This document shows positions 16,946-25,773 of a stretch of 64,000 nucleotides of DNA, in pieces. A program made the translations under genes and the position numbers. The stretch comes from Bryobacteraceae bacterium (GTDB taxonomy: Bacteria > Acidobacteriota > Terriglobia > Bryobacterales > Bryobacteraceae), in NCBI GenBank assembly GCA_026002855.1, contig BPGD01000001.1, positions 806,001 to 870,000 of the forward strand, written 5' to 3'. Within the stretch, counting starts at the first letter, position 1. The number at the start of each line of letters is the position of its first letter. The notes under the pieces are model-generated. The model was not told the origin of the DNA. It ran no database searches and was given only the letters and a program-made list of their open reading frames with translations.

Positions 16946-17902
16946 TCAGTCGAACATCCCCTCAAACAGCGCCGAGGAAAGATACCGCTCGCCGGAGTCC
17001 GGCAGAATCACCACGATCGTCTTGCCCTCCATCTCGGGCTCTTTCGCCACGCGCACCGCCACCGCCGCCGCCGCGCCACACGAGATGCCGGAAAGGATCC
17101 CCTCTTCGCGCGCCAGCCGCCGCGCCATTTCCATCGCTTCTTCGTTGGTCACCGTCTCCACCCGGTCCACAATCGACAGGTCCAGCGTGCCGGGAATGAA
17201 CCCTGCGCCAATGCCCTGGATCTTGTGCGGCCCCGGCTGCACCGGCTCGCCCCGCAGCGTCTGCGTAATCACCGGACTCGCCGCCGGCTCCACCGCAATC
17301 GAAACGATCGGCTTGCCCTTCACGTGCTTGATGTACCTCGATACGCCCGTAATCGTCCCGCCCGTGCCCACGCCGGAAACCAGCACGTCAATGGTCCCTT
17401 CGGTGTCTTCCCAGATCTCCGGCCCGGTCGTCTCGAAATGAATCTTCGGATTCGCCGGATTCTCAAACTGCTGGAGAAGAACATAGCGGTCCGGGTCCGA
17501 AGCGGCGATCTCCTCCGCCTTGGCCACCGCGCCCTTCATGCCCTTGGCGCCTTCGGTCAAAACCAGCTTCGCCCCAAAGATCTTCAGGATCTTCCGCCGC
17601 TCCAGCGACATCGTCTCCGGCATCGTCAGCGTAATCGGATAACCGCGCGCCGCCGCCACAAAAGCCAGGGCAATGCCCGTGTTGCCCGACGTCGGCTCCA
17701 CCAGCTCCTTGCCCGGCTTCAGAATGCCCCGCTGCTCGGCGTCCCAGATCATCGACGCTCCTATCCGGCATTTCACCGAATAGGCCGGATTGCGCCCTTC
17801 GATCTTCGCCAGCACGGTCGCCCTGGCCCCGTCGGTCACCCGGTTCAGCTTCACCAGCGGCGTCCGCCCAATGCTCAGTGAGTTGTCTGCGTATACCCTC
17901 AT
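16946..17902 (-). CDS. cysK: Cysteine synthase A
   Basis: 318 residues. CysK joins O-acetylserine and sulfide to cysteine in the cytosol with PLP. Seen: the PLP lysine in [14 protein letters not shown] (K44), the substrate loop [12 protein letters not shown], the phosphate-binding [10 protein letters not shown], and the C-terminal [12 protein letters not shown] block. The family more often has NPxxSVKDR; here Cys replaces the Asp, which is unusual next to the catalytic Lys but need not abolish activity. It lies directly behind an Rrf2 regulator with a 12-base gap, an arrangement that matches CymR-type control of cysteine synthesis. A strong hairpin terminator follows. Confidence 0.95.
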   Translation of the reverse strand: MRVYADNSLSIGRTPLVKLNRVTDGARATVLAKIEGRNPAYSVKCRIGASMIWDAEQRGILKPGKELVEPTSGNTGIALAFVAAARGYPITLTMPETMSLERRKILKIFGAKLVLTEGAKGMKGAVAKAEEIAASDPDRYVLLQQFENPANPKIHFETTGPEIWEDTEGTIDVLVSGVGTGGTITGVSRYIKHVKGKPIVSIAVEPAASPVITQTLRGEPVQPGPHKIQGIGAGFIPGTLDLSIVDRVETVTNEEAMEMARRLAREEGILSGISCGAAAAVAVRVAKEPEMEGKTIVVILPDSGERYLSSALFEGMFD

Positions 17903-17914
17903 CGTCGTCGTCTC

Positions 17915-18352
17915 CTAAATCTCCCAGTTCGGTACAAACTGCGCCTGCCGCTCGCGCCACTCCCGCACGAGATCGGCAAAACTGGTCCGGTCGATGATCT
18001 CCGCCACCGCCGCGTCCACGCGCTCCCAGAAAAAGTCCAGCGACCCGCCCCCCTCAAGCGTCGCTCGCCCCGTCCGGCCCCCCTCCACGCTCCGCAGCAC
18101 CTGGCCCACCGTGATCAGCTCGGCCGGCCGCGCCAGCATATAGCCGCCCTCGGCGCCACGCTTCGACTCAAGAAATCCGCTCTTCTTCAGCTCCGCAAGG
18201 ATCGTTTCCAGAAATTTCTGCGGAATGTTCTGCCGCTGCGCAATCTCGGCAATCCGCGTCGGCTCGCTGCCGGCTCGCAGCGCCAGCTCAAACACCGCCC
18301 GCAGCGCGTATTCGCACTTCACGGACACATTCATCAGCGTCGTCGAGGCCAT
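17915..18352 (-). CDS. Rrf2-family transcriptional regulator of cysK
   Basis: 145 residues (139 if the ATG six codons in, at MNVSVKCEYAL, is used; the family favours the short form). A winged helix-turn-helix spans residues 7-90: VKCEYALRAVFELAL, then TRIAEIAQRQNIPQKFLETIL and the wing GFLESKRGAEGGYMLARPA. The three clustered cysteines that hold Fe-S in IscR or NsrR are absent, so it is more like CymR or another cluster-free regulator. First in an apparent two-gene operon with cysK. A strong promoter with an 8-bp inverted repeat overlaps its -10, as expected for autoregulation. Its effector (cysteine precursor or CysK itself) is inferred from CymR only. Confidence 0.9.
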   Translation of the reverse strand: MASTTLMNVSVKCEYALRAVFELALRAGSEPTRIAEIAQRQNIPQKFLETILAELKKSGFLESKRGAEGGYMLARPAELITVGQVLRSVEGGRTGRATLEGGGSLDFFWERVDAAVAEIIDRTSFADLVREWRERQAQFVPNWEI

Positions 18353-18356
18353 GTCC

Positions 18357-18376
18357 CTATTCTCTCTAGAGAATAG
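18357..18376. promoter_or_regulatory. 8-bp inverted repeat, likely Rrf2 operator
   Basis: CTATTCTC and GAGAATAG are perfect inverted copies around TCTA. The repeat covers the -10 of the Rrf2-cysK promoter and ends four bases before the first ATG. Binding here would block RNA polymerase. Assignment to the adjacent regulator is inference from position. Confidence 0.6.
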
Positions 18377-18398
18377 TAAGTTCAGCCCCCGTTGTCAA
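18370..18398 (-). promoter_or_regulatory. Sigma-70-type promoter of the Rrf2-cysK operon
   Basis: On the minus strand TTGACA (perfect -35) is followed after exactly 17 bases by TATTCT (-10, four of six). Predicted start of transcription is about 11 bases before the first ATG, or 29 before the second. This is the best promoter match I saw in the window. Confidence 0.75.
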
Positions 18399-18715
18399 CT
18401 GCGCACGCAAAACCCTGCCCCAGCAAAAGGACTCATCCCCCTTCCCGCGGAAAATCTCGACTCGGCAGAACCCAGGTGCCGATGCCGGGAATCGCCAGCC
18501 GTCTCCGGCTTGCGGGGAAGCCAGCTCCTCCGCCCGCCGGCGGCCTGGCCTCACGCGGGCACGCCCCCTCGAAGCCCGCTTGCTTCTTGGCCACGCGAAT
18601 ACGCAGCCCCGGCGCCGCCAGCCGCCTGCGGCGGTTTTCAGCCTCGCAGGGTCTTCGGGACTTGTTCAGGAGGCAGGCTCACCCGGGCCTTGCCATCGGC
18701 GGGAAAACGTCCGCC
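18399..18715. other. Gene-free interval upstream of the Rrf2 promoter
   Basis: About 320 GC-rich bases with no supported gene. A short hairpin CCGCC-TGC-GGCGG followed by TTTT lies near 18625 in plus orientation, but no plus-strand gene precedes it. Otherwise nothing recognisable. Confidence 0.5.
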
Positions 18716-19576
18716 TCAGGCCAGGCTGCGCAGATAGCGGATGCTCTGCTTCAGGCTCTCCAGCGGGTCCCCGGGCCACCAGTCCTGCTCGACAAGGTAG
18801 TGCTTCACGCCGGCTTCTTCGCAGGCCTTCAGGATCTCCGGCCAGTCAAGCTCGCCGTTGCCGATTTCCTTGAACGCCTCGCGCGGCACCTTGCCCTCGT
18901 TGTATTCGACTGCGGCGCCGCGGGCCGCGTCCTTCAGATGCACCAGCGAGACCCGCCCCTTCAGCCGCCGCAGCATCCGCGCCGGATCCTCGCCCCCGAT
19001 CTTCAGCCAGAAGGTGTCCACCTCAAACTGCACCACCTTTGGATCGAACTTCTCCACCAGCACATCAAAGGGGCGCCTGCCTGTCGCCGGGTCGAACTCG
19101 AACGAGTGATGGTGGTAGCAGAGCTGCACGCCCAGACGGCGGCACTCTTCGCCGGCCCGGTTCATCTGTTCGGTGAAGCGGTCGTAAAAGCCCGGCTCAT
19201 CGCGCTGCGGCTTGCCGACGTAGGAGATGACGGCGAACCGCACTCCCATTTCCGGCAGCGGTCCCACGGCCTCGGCCAGCGTCTTTGGCGCGTTGCCGGG
19301 CATGGGTGCCCCCGTCACCAGCGGCAGCTCCAGTCCCACGCTCGGCGTGGCCAGTTTCAGTTCCTTGAGCACCGGCCCCAGTTGCGCCAGTTGCCCCCGG
19401 CCCGCCTCCACAAATTCGTAACCCATGCCGGCGATGGCCGCCAGCGTGCCGCGCGGATCCTTCGGCATCAGCGTGCGGACGGTGTAGAGCTGTACGCCCA
19501 GCGGGCGCGTGAATTTCCTGGCAAACAGGGGCAGCGCAGAGGCTGCCAGCAGGCTGCGGCGCGTTGTCCGGATCAT
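18716..19576 (-). CDS. Sugar phosphate isomerase/epimerase family protein (TIM barrel), exported
   Basis: 286 residues. The N-terminus RTTRRSLLAASALPLFA looks like a twin-arginine signal (R-R-S-L-L). The rest is an AP-endonuclease-2-type TIM barrel: GVQLYTVRTLMPKDPRGTL, YEFVEAG, LCYHHHSFEFD, VQFEVDTFW, VSLVHLKD and YLVEQDWW. The Glu, His and Asp at these strand ends are the usual divalent-metal ligands. Members isomerise or epimerise keto-sugars; acidobacteria carry many secreted copies with unknown substrates. Single gene, convergent with nothing; the next upstream gene on the strand is a DUF1326-like protein. Confidence 0.9.
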   Translation of the reverse strand: MIRTTRRSLLAASALPLFARKFTRPLGVQLYTVRTLMPKDPRGTLAAIAGMGYEFVEAGRGQLAQLGPVLKELKLATPSVGLELPLVTGAPMPGNAPKTLAEAVGPLPEMGVRFAVISYVGKPQRDEPGFYDRFTEQMNRAGEECRRLGVQLCYHHHSFEFDPATGRRPFDVLVEKFDPKVVQFEVDTFWLKIGGEDPARMLRRLKGRVSLVHLKDAARGAAVEYNEGKVPREAFKEIGNGELDWPEILKACEEAGVKHYLVEQDWWPGDPLESLKQSIRYLRSLA

Positions 19577-19588
19577 GCTGTGATCCTA

Positions 19589-20215
19589 TCACCTCGGATA
19601 GAGGACGAAACGGCCAAAATAGCCGGAGGTGGCCGGTTCGTGGTCATTCCAGACGTAGCCGAAGTCGGGCGCCGTGAAGCGGCTGAGCACGCGCGTCCCC
19701 AGCTCGGCCTCCTGGAGCGGCACGAACGGGTCGTACCAGCGGGTGGCGCCGGGCAGGGCGTCATCCGGCAGGATCGCCTTGCGGACCTCCAGCGCAAGCG
19801 CCCCGGGGATCCGCACGCGCCCTCCATTGCCATGGACTTCCATCTCGATCTGCGTGTGCGCCACGCGGAGCAGCCGTCCGAAGAAATAACCGTACTTGTC
19901 GCGCAGCATCGCCTCCACGGCGCGCCGCTGCTCCGGCGTGGAAGCGTCAATGAACAGCACGCTGGAACGCGTCGCCTGGCCCATCGAGAGCGTCGCTTCG
20001 CCCCGGACCACTGCGGCGGCCCTGGCGCCGGCGAGATCCACGCCGCCATAAGCGCCGCCGAGGAAGTGCCATGCAAGCACCGCTTCGCGCCCGCCCGTCT
20101 GGCTCTCGCCAGACCACTCGCAGTAGCAGCCGTGGACGTGGTTGGAACGGTCTTCAAGGTACAGACCGTGGATCATCCCGGTCTGGAGCAGCAGGGCAAG
20201 CAGGATCCCAGACAT
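19589..20215 (-). CDS. DUF1326-like protein with signal peptide
   Basis: 208 residues from the ATG preceded by GGAGG-type sequence (ACAGGAGGGTCTG). A hydrophobic N-terminus (SGILLALLLQTG) is a signal or anchor. The layout fits DUF1326: GLYLEDRSNHVHGCYCEW at the start with a Cys-x-Cys, AVLAWHFLGGAYGGVDLAG, FIDASTPEQRRAVEAML in the middle, and a C-terminal PDFGYVWNDHEPATSGYFG motif. The family has no proven function. The recognition is by pattern and moderately sure. It diverges from gluQRS with a 60-bp gap. Confidence 0.7.
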   Translation of the reverse strand: MSGILLALLLQTGMIHGLYLEDRSNHVHGCYCEWSGESQTGGREAVLAWHFLGGAYGGVDLAGARAAAVVRGEATLSMGQATRSSVLFIDASTPEQRRAVEAMLRDKYGYFFGRLLRVAHTQIEMEVHGNGGRVRIPGALALEVRKAILPDDALPGATRWYDPFVPLQEAELGTRVLSRFTAPDFGYVWNDHEPATSGYFGRFVLYPR

Positions 20216-20275
20216 CAGACCCTCCTGTCCGATTCTTGTTGCGCAAACCGCAGCCGGTGTCAAGCCCGGGGCACA

Positions 20276-21184
20276 ATGGCAGGCAGGATGTATTGCGGCC
20301 GCTTCGCCCCATCGCCCACCGGCCCGCTGCACTTCGGCTCCCTCATCGCCGCCGTGGCCTCATGGCTCGATGCCCGTGCCCACGGCGGACGCTGGCTTGT
20401 ACGCATCGAGGACATCGACGAGCCACGCTGCCGCCCGGAGTGGACCGATCTCATCCTGCGCACGCTCGAACGCTTCACACTTCACTGGGACGGCCCCGTC
20501 GTCCGCCAGAGCCAGCGGAAAGAACTCTACCACGACGCGCTCGAGCGGCTCCGCCGCGCCGGGCTCGCCTATCCCTGCGCCTGCACCCGCCGTGAGAGCG
20601 CCGGCCGCTACCCGGGCCGCTGCCGCAATGGGCTGCCGCCCGGCCGCGCGGCGCGCGCCTGGCGCTTCCGCGTGGCCGCCGGTCGCATCGGATTTCGGGA
20701 CCGTTGGCAGGGCTGGTTTGAACAGGACGTCGAGGCTGAAACAGGCGACTTCATCCTGCTGCGCGCCGACGGCTTCTTCGCCTACCAGCTCGCCGTTGTC
20801 GTCGATGACGCCGCCCAGGGGGTCACCCACGTGGTGCGCGGCGCCGACCTGCTCGACTCGACGCCGCGTCAGATCCTCTTGCAGCGCGCCCTCGGCCAGC
20901 CGCAGCCGGCCTACCTTCACCACCCCGTCGCCACCGACGGCGCCGGCCGCAAGCTCAGCAAACAGAACCGCGCCCCGGCGCTCGACCCCGCGCGCGACCG
21001 TGAAAACCTTCGTGCGGCCCTGTCTTTTCTCGGTCTCGAACCGCCGCCGGACGCGGCCGCTCCTGATCTGCTCCGGTGGGCCGCCGCCCGTTGGCGCCTC
21101 AGATTCCCGCTCGAGCGGCCCGCCGCCGGCTACTCGCCGCCCTGCTTCGGCTCGCCCTCGCCGAACGATTGCAGCGCCAGATAG
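20276..21184 (+). CDS. gluQRS: Glutamyl-Q tRNA(Asp) synthetase
   Basis: 302 residues; a second ATG four codons in is also possible. GluQRS is a shortened glutamyl-tRNA synthetase without anticodon-binding domain that attaches glutamate to queuosine of tRNA-Asp. Seen: the class I HIGH-like motif in APSPTGPLHFGSL, the KMSKS-like KLSKQN, RIEDIDEPR in the substrate pocket, and the zinc-type YPCACTRRESAGRYPGRC segment typical of GluQRS. The length matches the family (about 300). The last 55 bases overlap the convergent bacterioferritin gene, and the C-terminal tail there (PPCFGSPSPNDCSAR) looks unconserved. Confidence 0.93.
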   Translation: MAGRMYCGRFAPSPTGPLHFGSLIAAVASWLDARAHGGRWLVRIEDIDEPRCRPEWTDLILRTLERFTLHWDGPVVRQSQRKELYHDALERLRRAGLAYPCACTRRESAGRYPGRCRNGLPPGRAARAWRFRVAAGRIGFRDRWQGWFEQDVEAETGDFILLRADGFFAYQLAVVVDDAAQGVTHVVRGADLLDSTPRQILLQRALGQPQPAYLHHPVATDGAGRKLSKQNRAPALDPARDRENLRAALSFLGLEPPPDAAAPDLLRWAAARWRLRFPLERPAAGYSPPCFGSPSPNDCSAR

Positions 21185-21627
21185 GCCGGCCCGTATCGCC
21201 GGATGTGCTCAAGCTGCTTCTCGAACAGGTCGAAGTGCGTCTCCTCGTCGTTGACCAGCGATTCGAAGATCTGCTTCGAGGCCGCGTCGGCGTTGGCCGA
21301 ACACTCAAGCGCCGCCTTGTTGTAGGATGCCGCGCTCTCCGCCTCCATCTGCATCGCCCGGGCGAGCATCGCCTCCGGCTCGGTGATCCTCTCCACCGGC
21401 CCGGCCAGCTTCATCTCCACGTCGCCTTTCAGAAACAGTACGCGCTCGGCGAGCCGCTCCACATGGCCCATCTCCATGATGGCGATGCGTTTGAACAGCA
21501 TCGACAGCGGCCCGAAACCCTGATCGGCCAGATGAAAGTGAAAATACATGTACTGATGAACGGCCTGCAGTTCGTCAGCGACTGCCTGATTGAGCAGCCG
21601 GATGCTGGTCTCGCGATTCATACTCAT
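21130..21627 (-). CDS. bfr: Bacterioferritin
   Basis: 165 residues, the usual length. Bacterioferritin is a 24-subunit iron-storage shell that oxidises Fe(II) at a di-iron site and binds haem between subunits. Seen: NQAVADELQAVHQYMYFH (first helix with a ferroxidase Glu), IMEMGHVERLAERVLFL with Glu, Met (candidate haem ligand) and His ligands, and the later helices AMQMEAESAASYNKA and SLVNDEETHFDLFEKQL. All expected ligand positions are present. AAAGAGAG lies just upstream of the ATG. No ferredoxin (bfd) gene is adjacent. The 3' end overlaps gluQRS tail to tail. Confidence 0.93.
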   Translation of the reverse strand: MSMNRETSIRLLNQAVADELQAVHQYMYFHFHLADQGFGPLSMLFKRIAIMEMGHVERLAERVLFLKGDVEMKLAGPVERITEPEAMLARAMQMEAESAASYNKAALECSANADAASKQIFESLVNDEETHFDLFEKQLEHIRRYGPAYLALQSFGEGEPKQGGE

Positions 21628-21732
21628 GACTCTCTTTTAGCACGCCGGACTGCGCCGCCGCCCCGGCCGGTTTTCATATAATTTCAGCGTAAGCTGCCTT
21701 TTTCCCCTGCTACTGCGGCTTGGGCAGGCCTC

Positions 21733-21993
21733 ATGAAAAGATTCTTCTTCGCCGCCGCCTTCGCAGGCCTTCTCCTGCTGGCCTTCTGGGGCTGGCGGTG
21801 GCACTCTGAACGCCTCCTCCGCGAACGCGTCTGGCGCATCGGCTGGGAAGACGATCCGCCCAACATGTTCACCGGCCCGGATGGCCGCCCCAGCGGCTTC
21901 GGTCCCGAACTCGTCAACCAGGCGGCAAAGCGCCGCGGCATCCGTCTGGAGAGGAGCGCAAACCGTATGTCTATTTCTCCGCCCCGTACCTGA
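21733..21993 (+). pseudogene. N-terminal fragment of a hybrid sensor kinase, cut off by a deletion/frameshift
   Basis: 86 codons before a stop. It starts with a signal anchor (FFFAAAFAGLLLLAFWGW) and continues as the first lobe of a bacterial periplasmic solute-binding domain: VWRIGWEDDPPNMFTGPDG, then PELVNQAAKRRGIRLE. At about base 21952 the homologous reading moves to the frame of the downstream kinase, which reads ERKPYVYFSAPYLNN up to its first ATG. Compared with the usual SBP_bac_3 layout, about 25-30 residues between these points are missing, so the lesion is a deletion with a frame change and not a single-base slip. The fragment and the kinase gene were once one gene. Confidence 0.75.
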
Positions 21994-22001
21994 ACAATTA
22001 C

Positions 22002-24392
22002 ATGAAATTCGTCGTCCGCAGGAGCTCCCGCCTGCGCACCGTCGCCGACCTGCGCGGCCGGCGCATCGCCGTCAAGGACCTGCCCATCAACATCGCCAAG
22101 ACGCGGCAGTGGGCGCCGGGCGCTCAGGTGGTGCCGGTGGCAACCACAAATCTCGCCCTCTCCATGCTCTCGCGGGGCGACGTGGACGCGGTCATGGGAG
22201 ATGACCTGACCATCAACATGGCGCTCATGCTGGGCGCGCTGAAAGAAGGCGTGGAACTGGCTGAAATCGATACCGAAGTGCCCCCCTTCCAGCTCGCCAT
22301 CGGCGCACGGTTCGAGGCGCGCCAGGCCGCCGACGCCCTCCGCGCGGAAATTGAGCGCCTCGCCGTGCGCGGCGAGCTCGCTCCCATCCTCACACGCTGG
22401 GGACGCGCCACCATCCGGGACGCCAACGAAATGACCATCCTCCTGCGCGCCCTGCGCCAGGTGGACCGGCTCCGCATCACCACGTCCGTGCTGGCGGCGC
22501 TGCTTGCGCTCTCCGTCCTCCTGTTTGCCGCCTACGTGCGGCAGCGCCGCACGGCGGCCGCCAGCGATCAGGCCCGCCGCGAAGCGCAGCAGCGCCTGGA
22601 ACTCGTCGCCGACAGCCTCACCGAAATGATCCTGGCCTATGATATGTCCGGCCGCCTCATCTATTCCAACCCCGCCGCCGAGCGCCTCACCGGCCGCACC
22701 GCGGCGGAACTGGCCGCCGGCGGATTTGCCTGCTGGGCCGATCCCCGCGAGCGCGACCGCCTCCTCCGCCACTGGAAAAGCTGTTTCGAAGGCCACGAAT
22801 TCCACCTCGCGCCATACCGCCTGTTGACGAAGACCGGCCAGCCTCGGTGGATGGCCTCTTCCTGGGGGCCGCTCTGGGACGCCCACGGCCGCCAGATCGG
22901 CGTGCGCGGCAGCGAGCGCGACATCACCGAACTCGTCGAGGCCCAGGCCGAGGCGCGGCAACTGGCCGAGGCCGTGCGTCAGACCTCGGACTCCGTCGTC
23001 ATCACCGACCGCAACGGAACCATCCTCTTCGTCAACCCCGCCTTTGAACGCGTCACCGGCTACCGCCGCGAGGAGACCATCGGCCAGAACCCGCGCATCC
23101 TGAAAAGCGGCCGCCAGCCCCAGGAATTCTACCGCCAGCTCTGGGACACGATCCTCTCCGGCCGGAGCTGGGCGGGACGTTTCGAGAATAAAAGAAAAGA
23201 CGGCTCCATTTTCGTCGAACAGTGTACAATTTCCCCGGTCTTCAATCAGGCCGGAGAAATTGAATATTTCGTCGCCGTCAAGCGCGACATCACCCAGGAA
23301 CTCGCCCTCAGCGAGCAGGTCCGCCAGGCGCAGAAGATGGAGTCCATCGGCACGCTCGCCGGCGGCGTGGCCCACGACTTCAACAACCTGCTCACCGTGA
23401 TCAACGGCAACTGCCAGCTCGCCCTGATGCAGACCGCCCCGGAGCACCCCGCCCGCGGCCGGATCGAGGCCGCCCTCGCGGCCGGCGACCGCGCCGCCGA
23501 CCTCACCCGCCAGTTGCTCGCGTTCAGCCGCCGCCAGCCGAGCCAGCCCGAGCGGCTCGATCTCGGTCAGTCCCTGAAGAAGATGGAGCCCGTCCTGCGC
23601 AGCCTGCTCGGCGAGACCTGCGAGCTCCATCTCGAGCTGCCGCCCGGCCTGGCGCCGGTCCTGATGGATGCGGCCCAGTTCCAGCAGGTGATCCTGAATC
23701 TCTGCGTCAACGCCCGCGACGCGATGCAGGGCCGCGGCCGCATCGACATCCGCGCATGGGGAAATGACAGCCGGATTTTCCTCGAAGTTTCCGACACCGG
23801 ACCCGGAATTCCCCAGGAAATTATCGGCCATATTTTCGAGCCTTTTTTCACCACCAAGGCAAAGGGCCAGGGCACGGGACTCGGCCTCGCCGTCGTCTAC
23901 GGCATCGTGACCCAGAGCGGCGGCCGCATCGGCGTGCGCAGCCGCCCGGGAGAGGGCGCCCGCTTCACCATTGAACTGCCCGCCGCCGATGGCGCGGCCG
24001 CACCCCGTTCCGAACCCGCCCCCACCAGCGAGGGCCGGCTCGACATCGCCGTCCTGCTCGTGGAAGACCAGCCCGAGGTGCGCCGCTTCGTTTCCGAGAT
24101 CCTCCGCGGCGCCGGCTGCCGCGTCTTCGAAGCCGGCGACGCCCTCGAGGCGCTCCGGCTGGCCGAGACAACTCCTGACATCCACCTGCTGCTCACCGAC
24201 ATCTCCATGCCGGGCCTCGATGGAGAAGAACTCGCCCGCGAGCTCACCCGCCGCCTCCCGAATTTGCGCGTGCTGCTGATCAGCGGCTTCGCCAGGCGCG
24301 GCGAATCGCTCCGCTGGCCGGTGCTGGCCAAGCCCTTTTCGCCCGGCGCGCTCCTGGCCGAAGTCCGGCGCGTTGTCAGTCCGCTCGCCTGA
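22002..24392 (+). CDS. Hybrid sensor histidine kinase with truncated periplasmic domain
   Basis: 796 residues from the first in-frame ATG, though the coding signal begins upstream in the broken part. Order: remnant of a solute-binding sensor lobe (1-150, [20 protein letters not shown]), membrane span (about 158-178), two PAS domains (about 200-315 and 320-440), HisKA with phospho-His458 in [17 protein letters not shown], HATPase ([30 protein letters not shown]), and a receiver with Asp733 in [13 protein letters not shown]. The cytosolic half has every catalytic motif. Without its N-terminus the protein has lost signal anchor and half the ligand lobe, so ligand sensing is probably gone. Annotate as possibly non-functional. 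No response-regulator gene is adjacent. Confidence 0.85.
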   Translation: MKFVVRRSSRLRTVADLRGRRIAVKDLPINIAKTRQWAPGAQVVPVATTNLALSMLSRGDVDAVMGDDLTINMALMLGALKEGVELAEIDTEVPPFQLAIGARFEARQAADALRAEIERLAVRGELAPILTRWGRATIRDANEMTILLRALRQVDRLRITTSVLAALLALSVLLFAAYVRQRRTAAASDQARREAQQRLELVADSLTEMILAYDMSGRLIYSNPAAERLTGRTAAELAAGGFACWADPRERDRLLRHWKSCFEGHEFHLAPYRLLTKTGQPRWMASSWGPLWDAHGRQIGVRGSERDITELVEAQAEARQLAEAVRQTSDSVVITDRNGTILFVNPAFERVTGYRREETIGQNPRILKSGRQPQEFYRQLWDTILSGRSWAGRFENKRKDGSIFVEQCTISPVFNQAGEIEYFVAVKRDITQELALSEQVRQAQKMESIGTLAGGVAHDFNNLLTVINGNCQLALMQTAPEHPARGRIEAALAAGDRAADLTRQLLAFSRRQPSQPERLDLGQSLKKMEPVLRSLLGETCELHLELPPGLAPVLMDAAQFQQVILNLCVNARDAMQGRGRIDIRAWGNDSRIFLEVSDTGPGIPQEIIGHIFEPFFTTKAKGQGTGLGLAVVYGIVTQSGGRIGVRSRPGEGARFTIELPAADGAAAPRSEPAPTSEGRLDIAVLLVEDQPEVRRFVSEILRGAGCRVFEAGDALEALRLAETTPDIHLLLTDISMPGLDGEELARELTRRLPNLRVLLISGFARRGESLRWPVLAKPFSPGALLAEVRRVVSPLA

Positions 24393-24421
24393 CCGCACCC
24401 CCCGGCAGCTGGGTTATTCTG

Positions 24422-25753
24422 GTGTTTCCACTGCAAGCCGTGAACCTCAGCCAGACTCTGCGCGAAATGGGCGTCGTCGGGGCCGGCGGCGCGGGCTTCC
24501 CCACGGAAGTCAAGGCCGCCTCGAAGGCCGAGTACGTGCTTGCCAACGGCGCCGAGTGCGAGCCGCTGCTGCACAAGGATTACGAGCTGATGAAACGCTA
24601 CCCGGAGGAGATCGTCTCCGGCATGAAGCGCATGATGGAGGCCGTCTCCGCCACGGAAGGCCGCTTCTGCGTGAAGGAAAAGAACCGGGAGGCGGTGGAA
24701 GCCGTCGAGCCGGTGGCGCGCAGGGCGGGCATCGGCCTCACCCTGCTCGGCGACTTCTACCCCTCCGGCGACGAGTACGAAATCGTCTACGCCGCTACCG
24801 GGCGGCTGATCCCGCCGGCGGGCATTCCGCTTCAGGTCGGCTGCGTCGTCAACAACGTGGAGACGCTGCTCAACGTGGAGCGCGCCGCCCGCGGCGAGCC
24901 CGTCACGCAGAAGTTCGTCTCCATCAGCGGCGCGGTCAGGCGGCCGTGCGCCTTCTGGGCGCCGGTCGGCACGAGCTTCGCCGACCTGATCGCGGCGGCC
25001 GGCGGCATGACCGTCGAGCGCGCCGGCGTCTTCGTCAGCGGCATCATGATGGGCACGCTGACGTTTGACCTCTCCGGTGTCGTCACCAAAACCACCTGCG
25101 GTCTCATCGTGCTGCCCGAGGATCACATGCTCGTCGAGCGCCGCAGCCGCCCGGCGCAGGCGATGGCCCACATCGGCAAGAGCGCCTGCGACCAGTGCAG
25201 CTACTGCACCGAGTTCTGCCCCCGCTACCTGCTCGGCTATGACGTGCAGCCCCACAGGGTGATGCGGACTCTCGGCTTCACCCTCAGCGGGAAGGAGAAC
25301 TGGAGCCAGTGGGCCGAGCTCTGCTGCGCCTGCGGGCTGTGCACGCTCTACGCCTGCCCCGAAGACCTGTACCCGAAAGAGGCCTGCGACCAGGCCAAGG
25401 CCGACATGCGCGCCGCCGGCCTCCGCTACGTTCAGACCAAACCGGTGCGTGTCCATCCGATGAAGGAATACCGGCGCGTGCCGCAGACGCTGCTGCGGCA
25501 GCGCCTCCAGGTGGAATCCTACGAGACGCCCACGCCCTTCACCGGCGCCGGGCCCGAGCCGGCGCGCGTGCGGATCCTGACCAGACAGCACGCCGGCCGG
25601 CCGGCCACCCCGGTGGTGGCCGAAGGCCAGCGCGTCCAGCGAGGCCAGCTCATCGCCCGCATGAACGAGGGCGAGCTCGGCGCCTTCGTTCACTCGAGCA
25701 TCAGCGGCCGCGTCGTGCGCGTCACCGCCGAGGCCGTGGAGATCGAAGCCTGA
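24422..25753 (+). CDS. pduS: PduS-like SLBB/4Fe-4S flavoprotein (RnfC-related electron carrier)
   Basis: 443 residues from GTG (a second GTG six codons in is possible). PduS in propanediol microcompartments is an FMN/Fe-S protein that passes electrons from NADH to cobalamin. Seen: glycine-rich nucleotide motif VGAGGAGFPTEVKA (near residue 18), ANGAECEPLL, VVNNVETLLN, an SLBB region (KFVSISGAVRRPCAFW), and two 4Fe-4S motifs CDQCSYCTEFCP (from residue 256) and CCACGLCTLYACP (from 301). The C-terminal RPATPVVAEGQRVQRGQLI is a lipoyl/barrel-sandwich-like part. Twenty bases downstream is a PduT-like shell protein, the same pairing as in pdu operons, which favours PduS over RnfC. No signature enzyme is nearby. 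Confidence 0.88.
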   Translation: MFPLQAVNLSQTLREMGVVGAGGAGFPTEVKAASKAEYVLANGAECEPLLHKDYELMKRYPEEIVSGMKRMMEAVSATEGRFCVKEKNREAVEAVEPVARRAGIGLTLLGDFYPSGDEYEIVYAATGRLIPPAGIPLQVGCVVNNVETLLNVERAARGEPVTQKFVSISGAVRRPCAFWAPVGTSFADLIAAAGGMTVERAGVFVSGIMMGTLTFDLSGVVTKTTCGLIVLPEDHMLVERRSRPAQAMAHIGKSACDQCSYCTEFCPRYLLGYDVQPHRVMRTLGFTLSGKENWSQWAELCCACGLCTLYACPEDLYPKEACDQAKADMRAAGLRYVQTKPVRVHPMKEYRRVPQTLLRQRLQVESYETPTPFTGAGPEPARVRILTRQHAGRPATPVVAEGQRVQRGQLIARMNEGELGAFVHSSISGRVVRVTAEAVEIEA

Positions 25754-25773
25754 TTCAGGGAGAGAAACGCATC

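Noticed and set aside
18622-18642. Hairpin CCGCC-TGC-GGCGG followed by TTTT
   Set aside because: Orientation is plus but no plus-strand gene ends before it; the stem is only 5 bp.
21130-21184. Sequencing error as the cause of the gluQRS/bacterioferritin overlap
   Set aside because: Both genes have their full conserved domains before the overlap and both stops are clean, so a true overlap is simpler, though not proven.
24422-25753. Reading the PduS-like gene as RnfC
   Set aside because: Shares the domain set, but there is no rnfA-G neighbourhood and the next gene is a BMC shell protein, so PduS is the better call.
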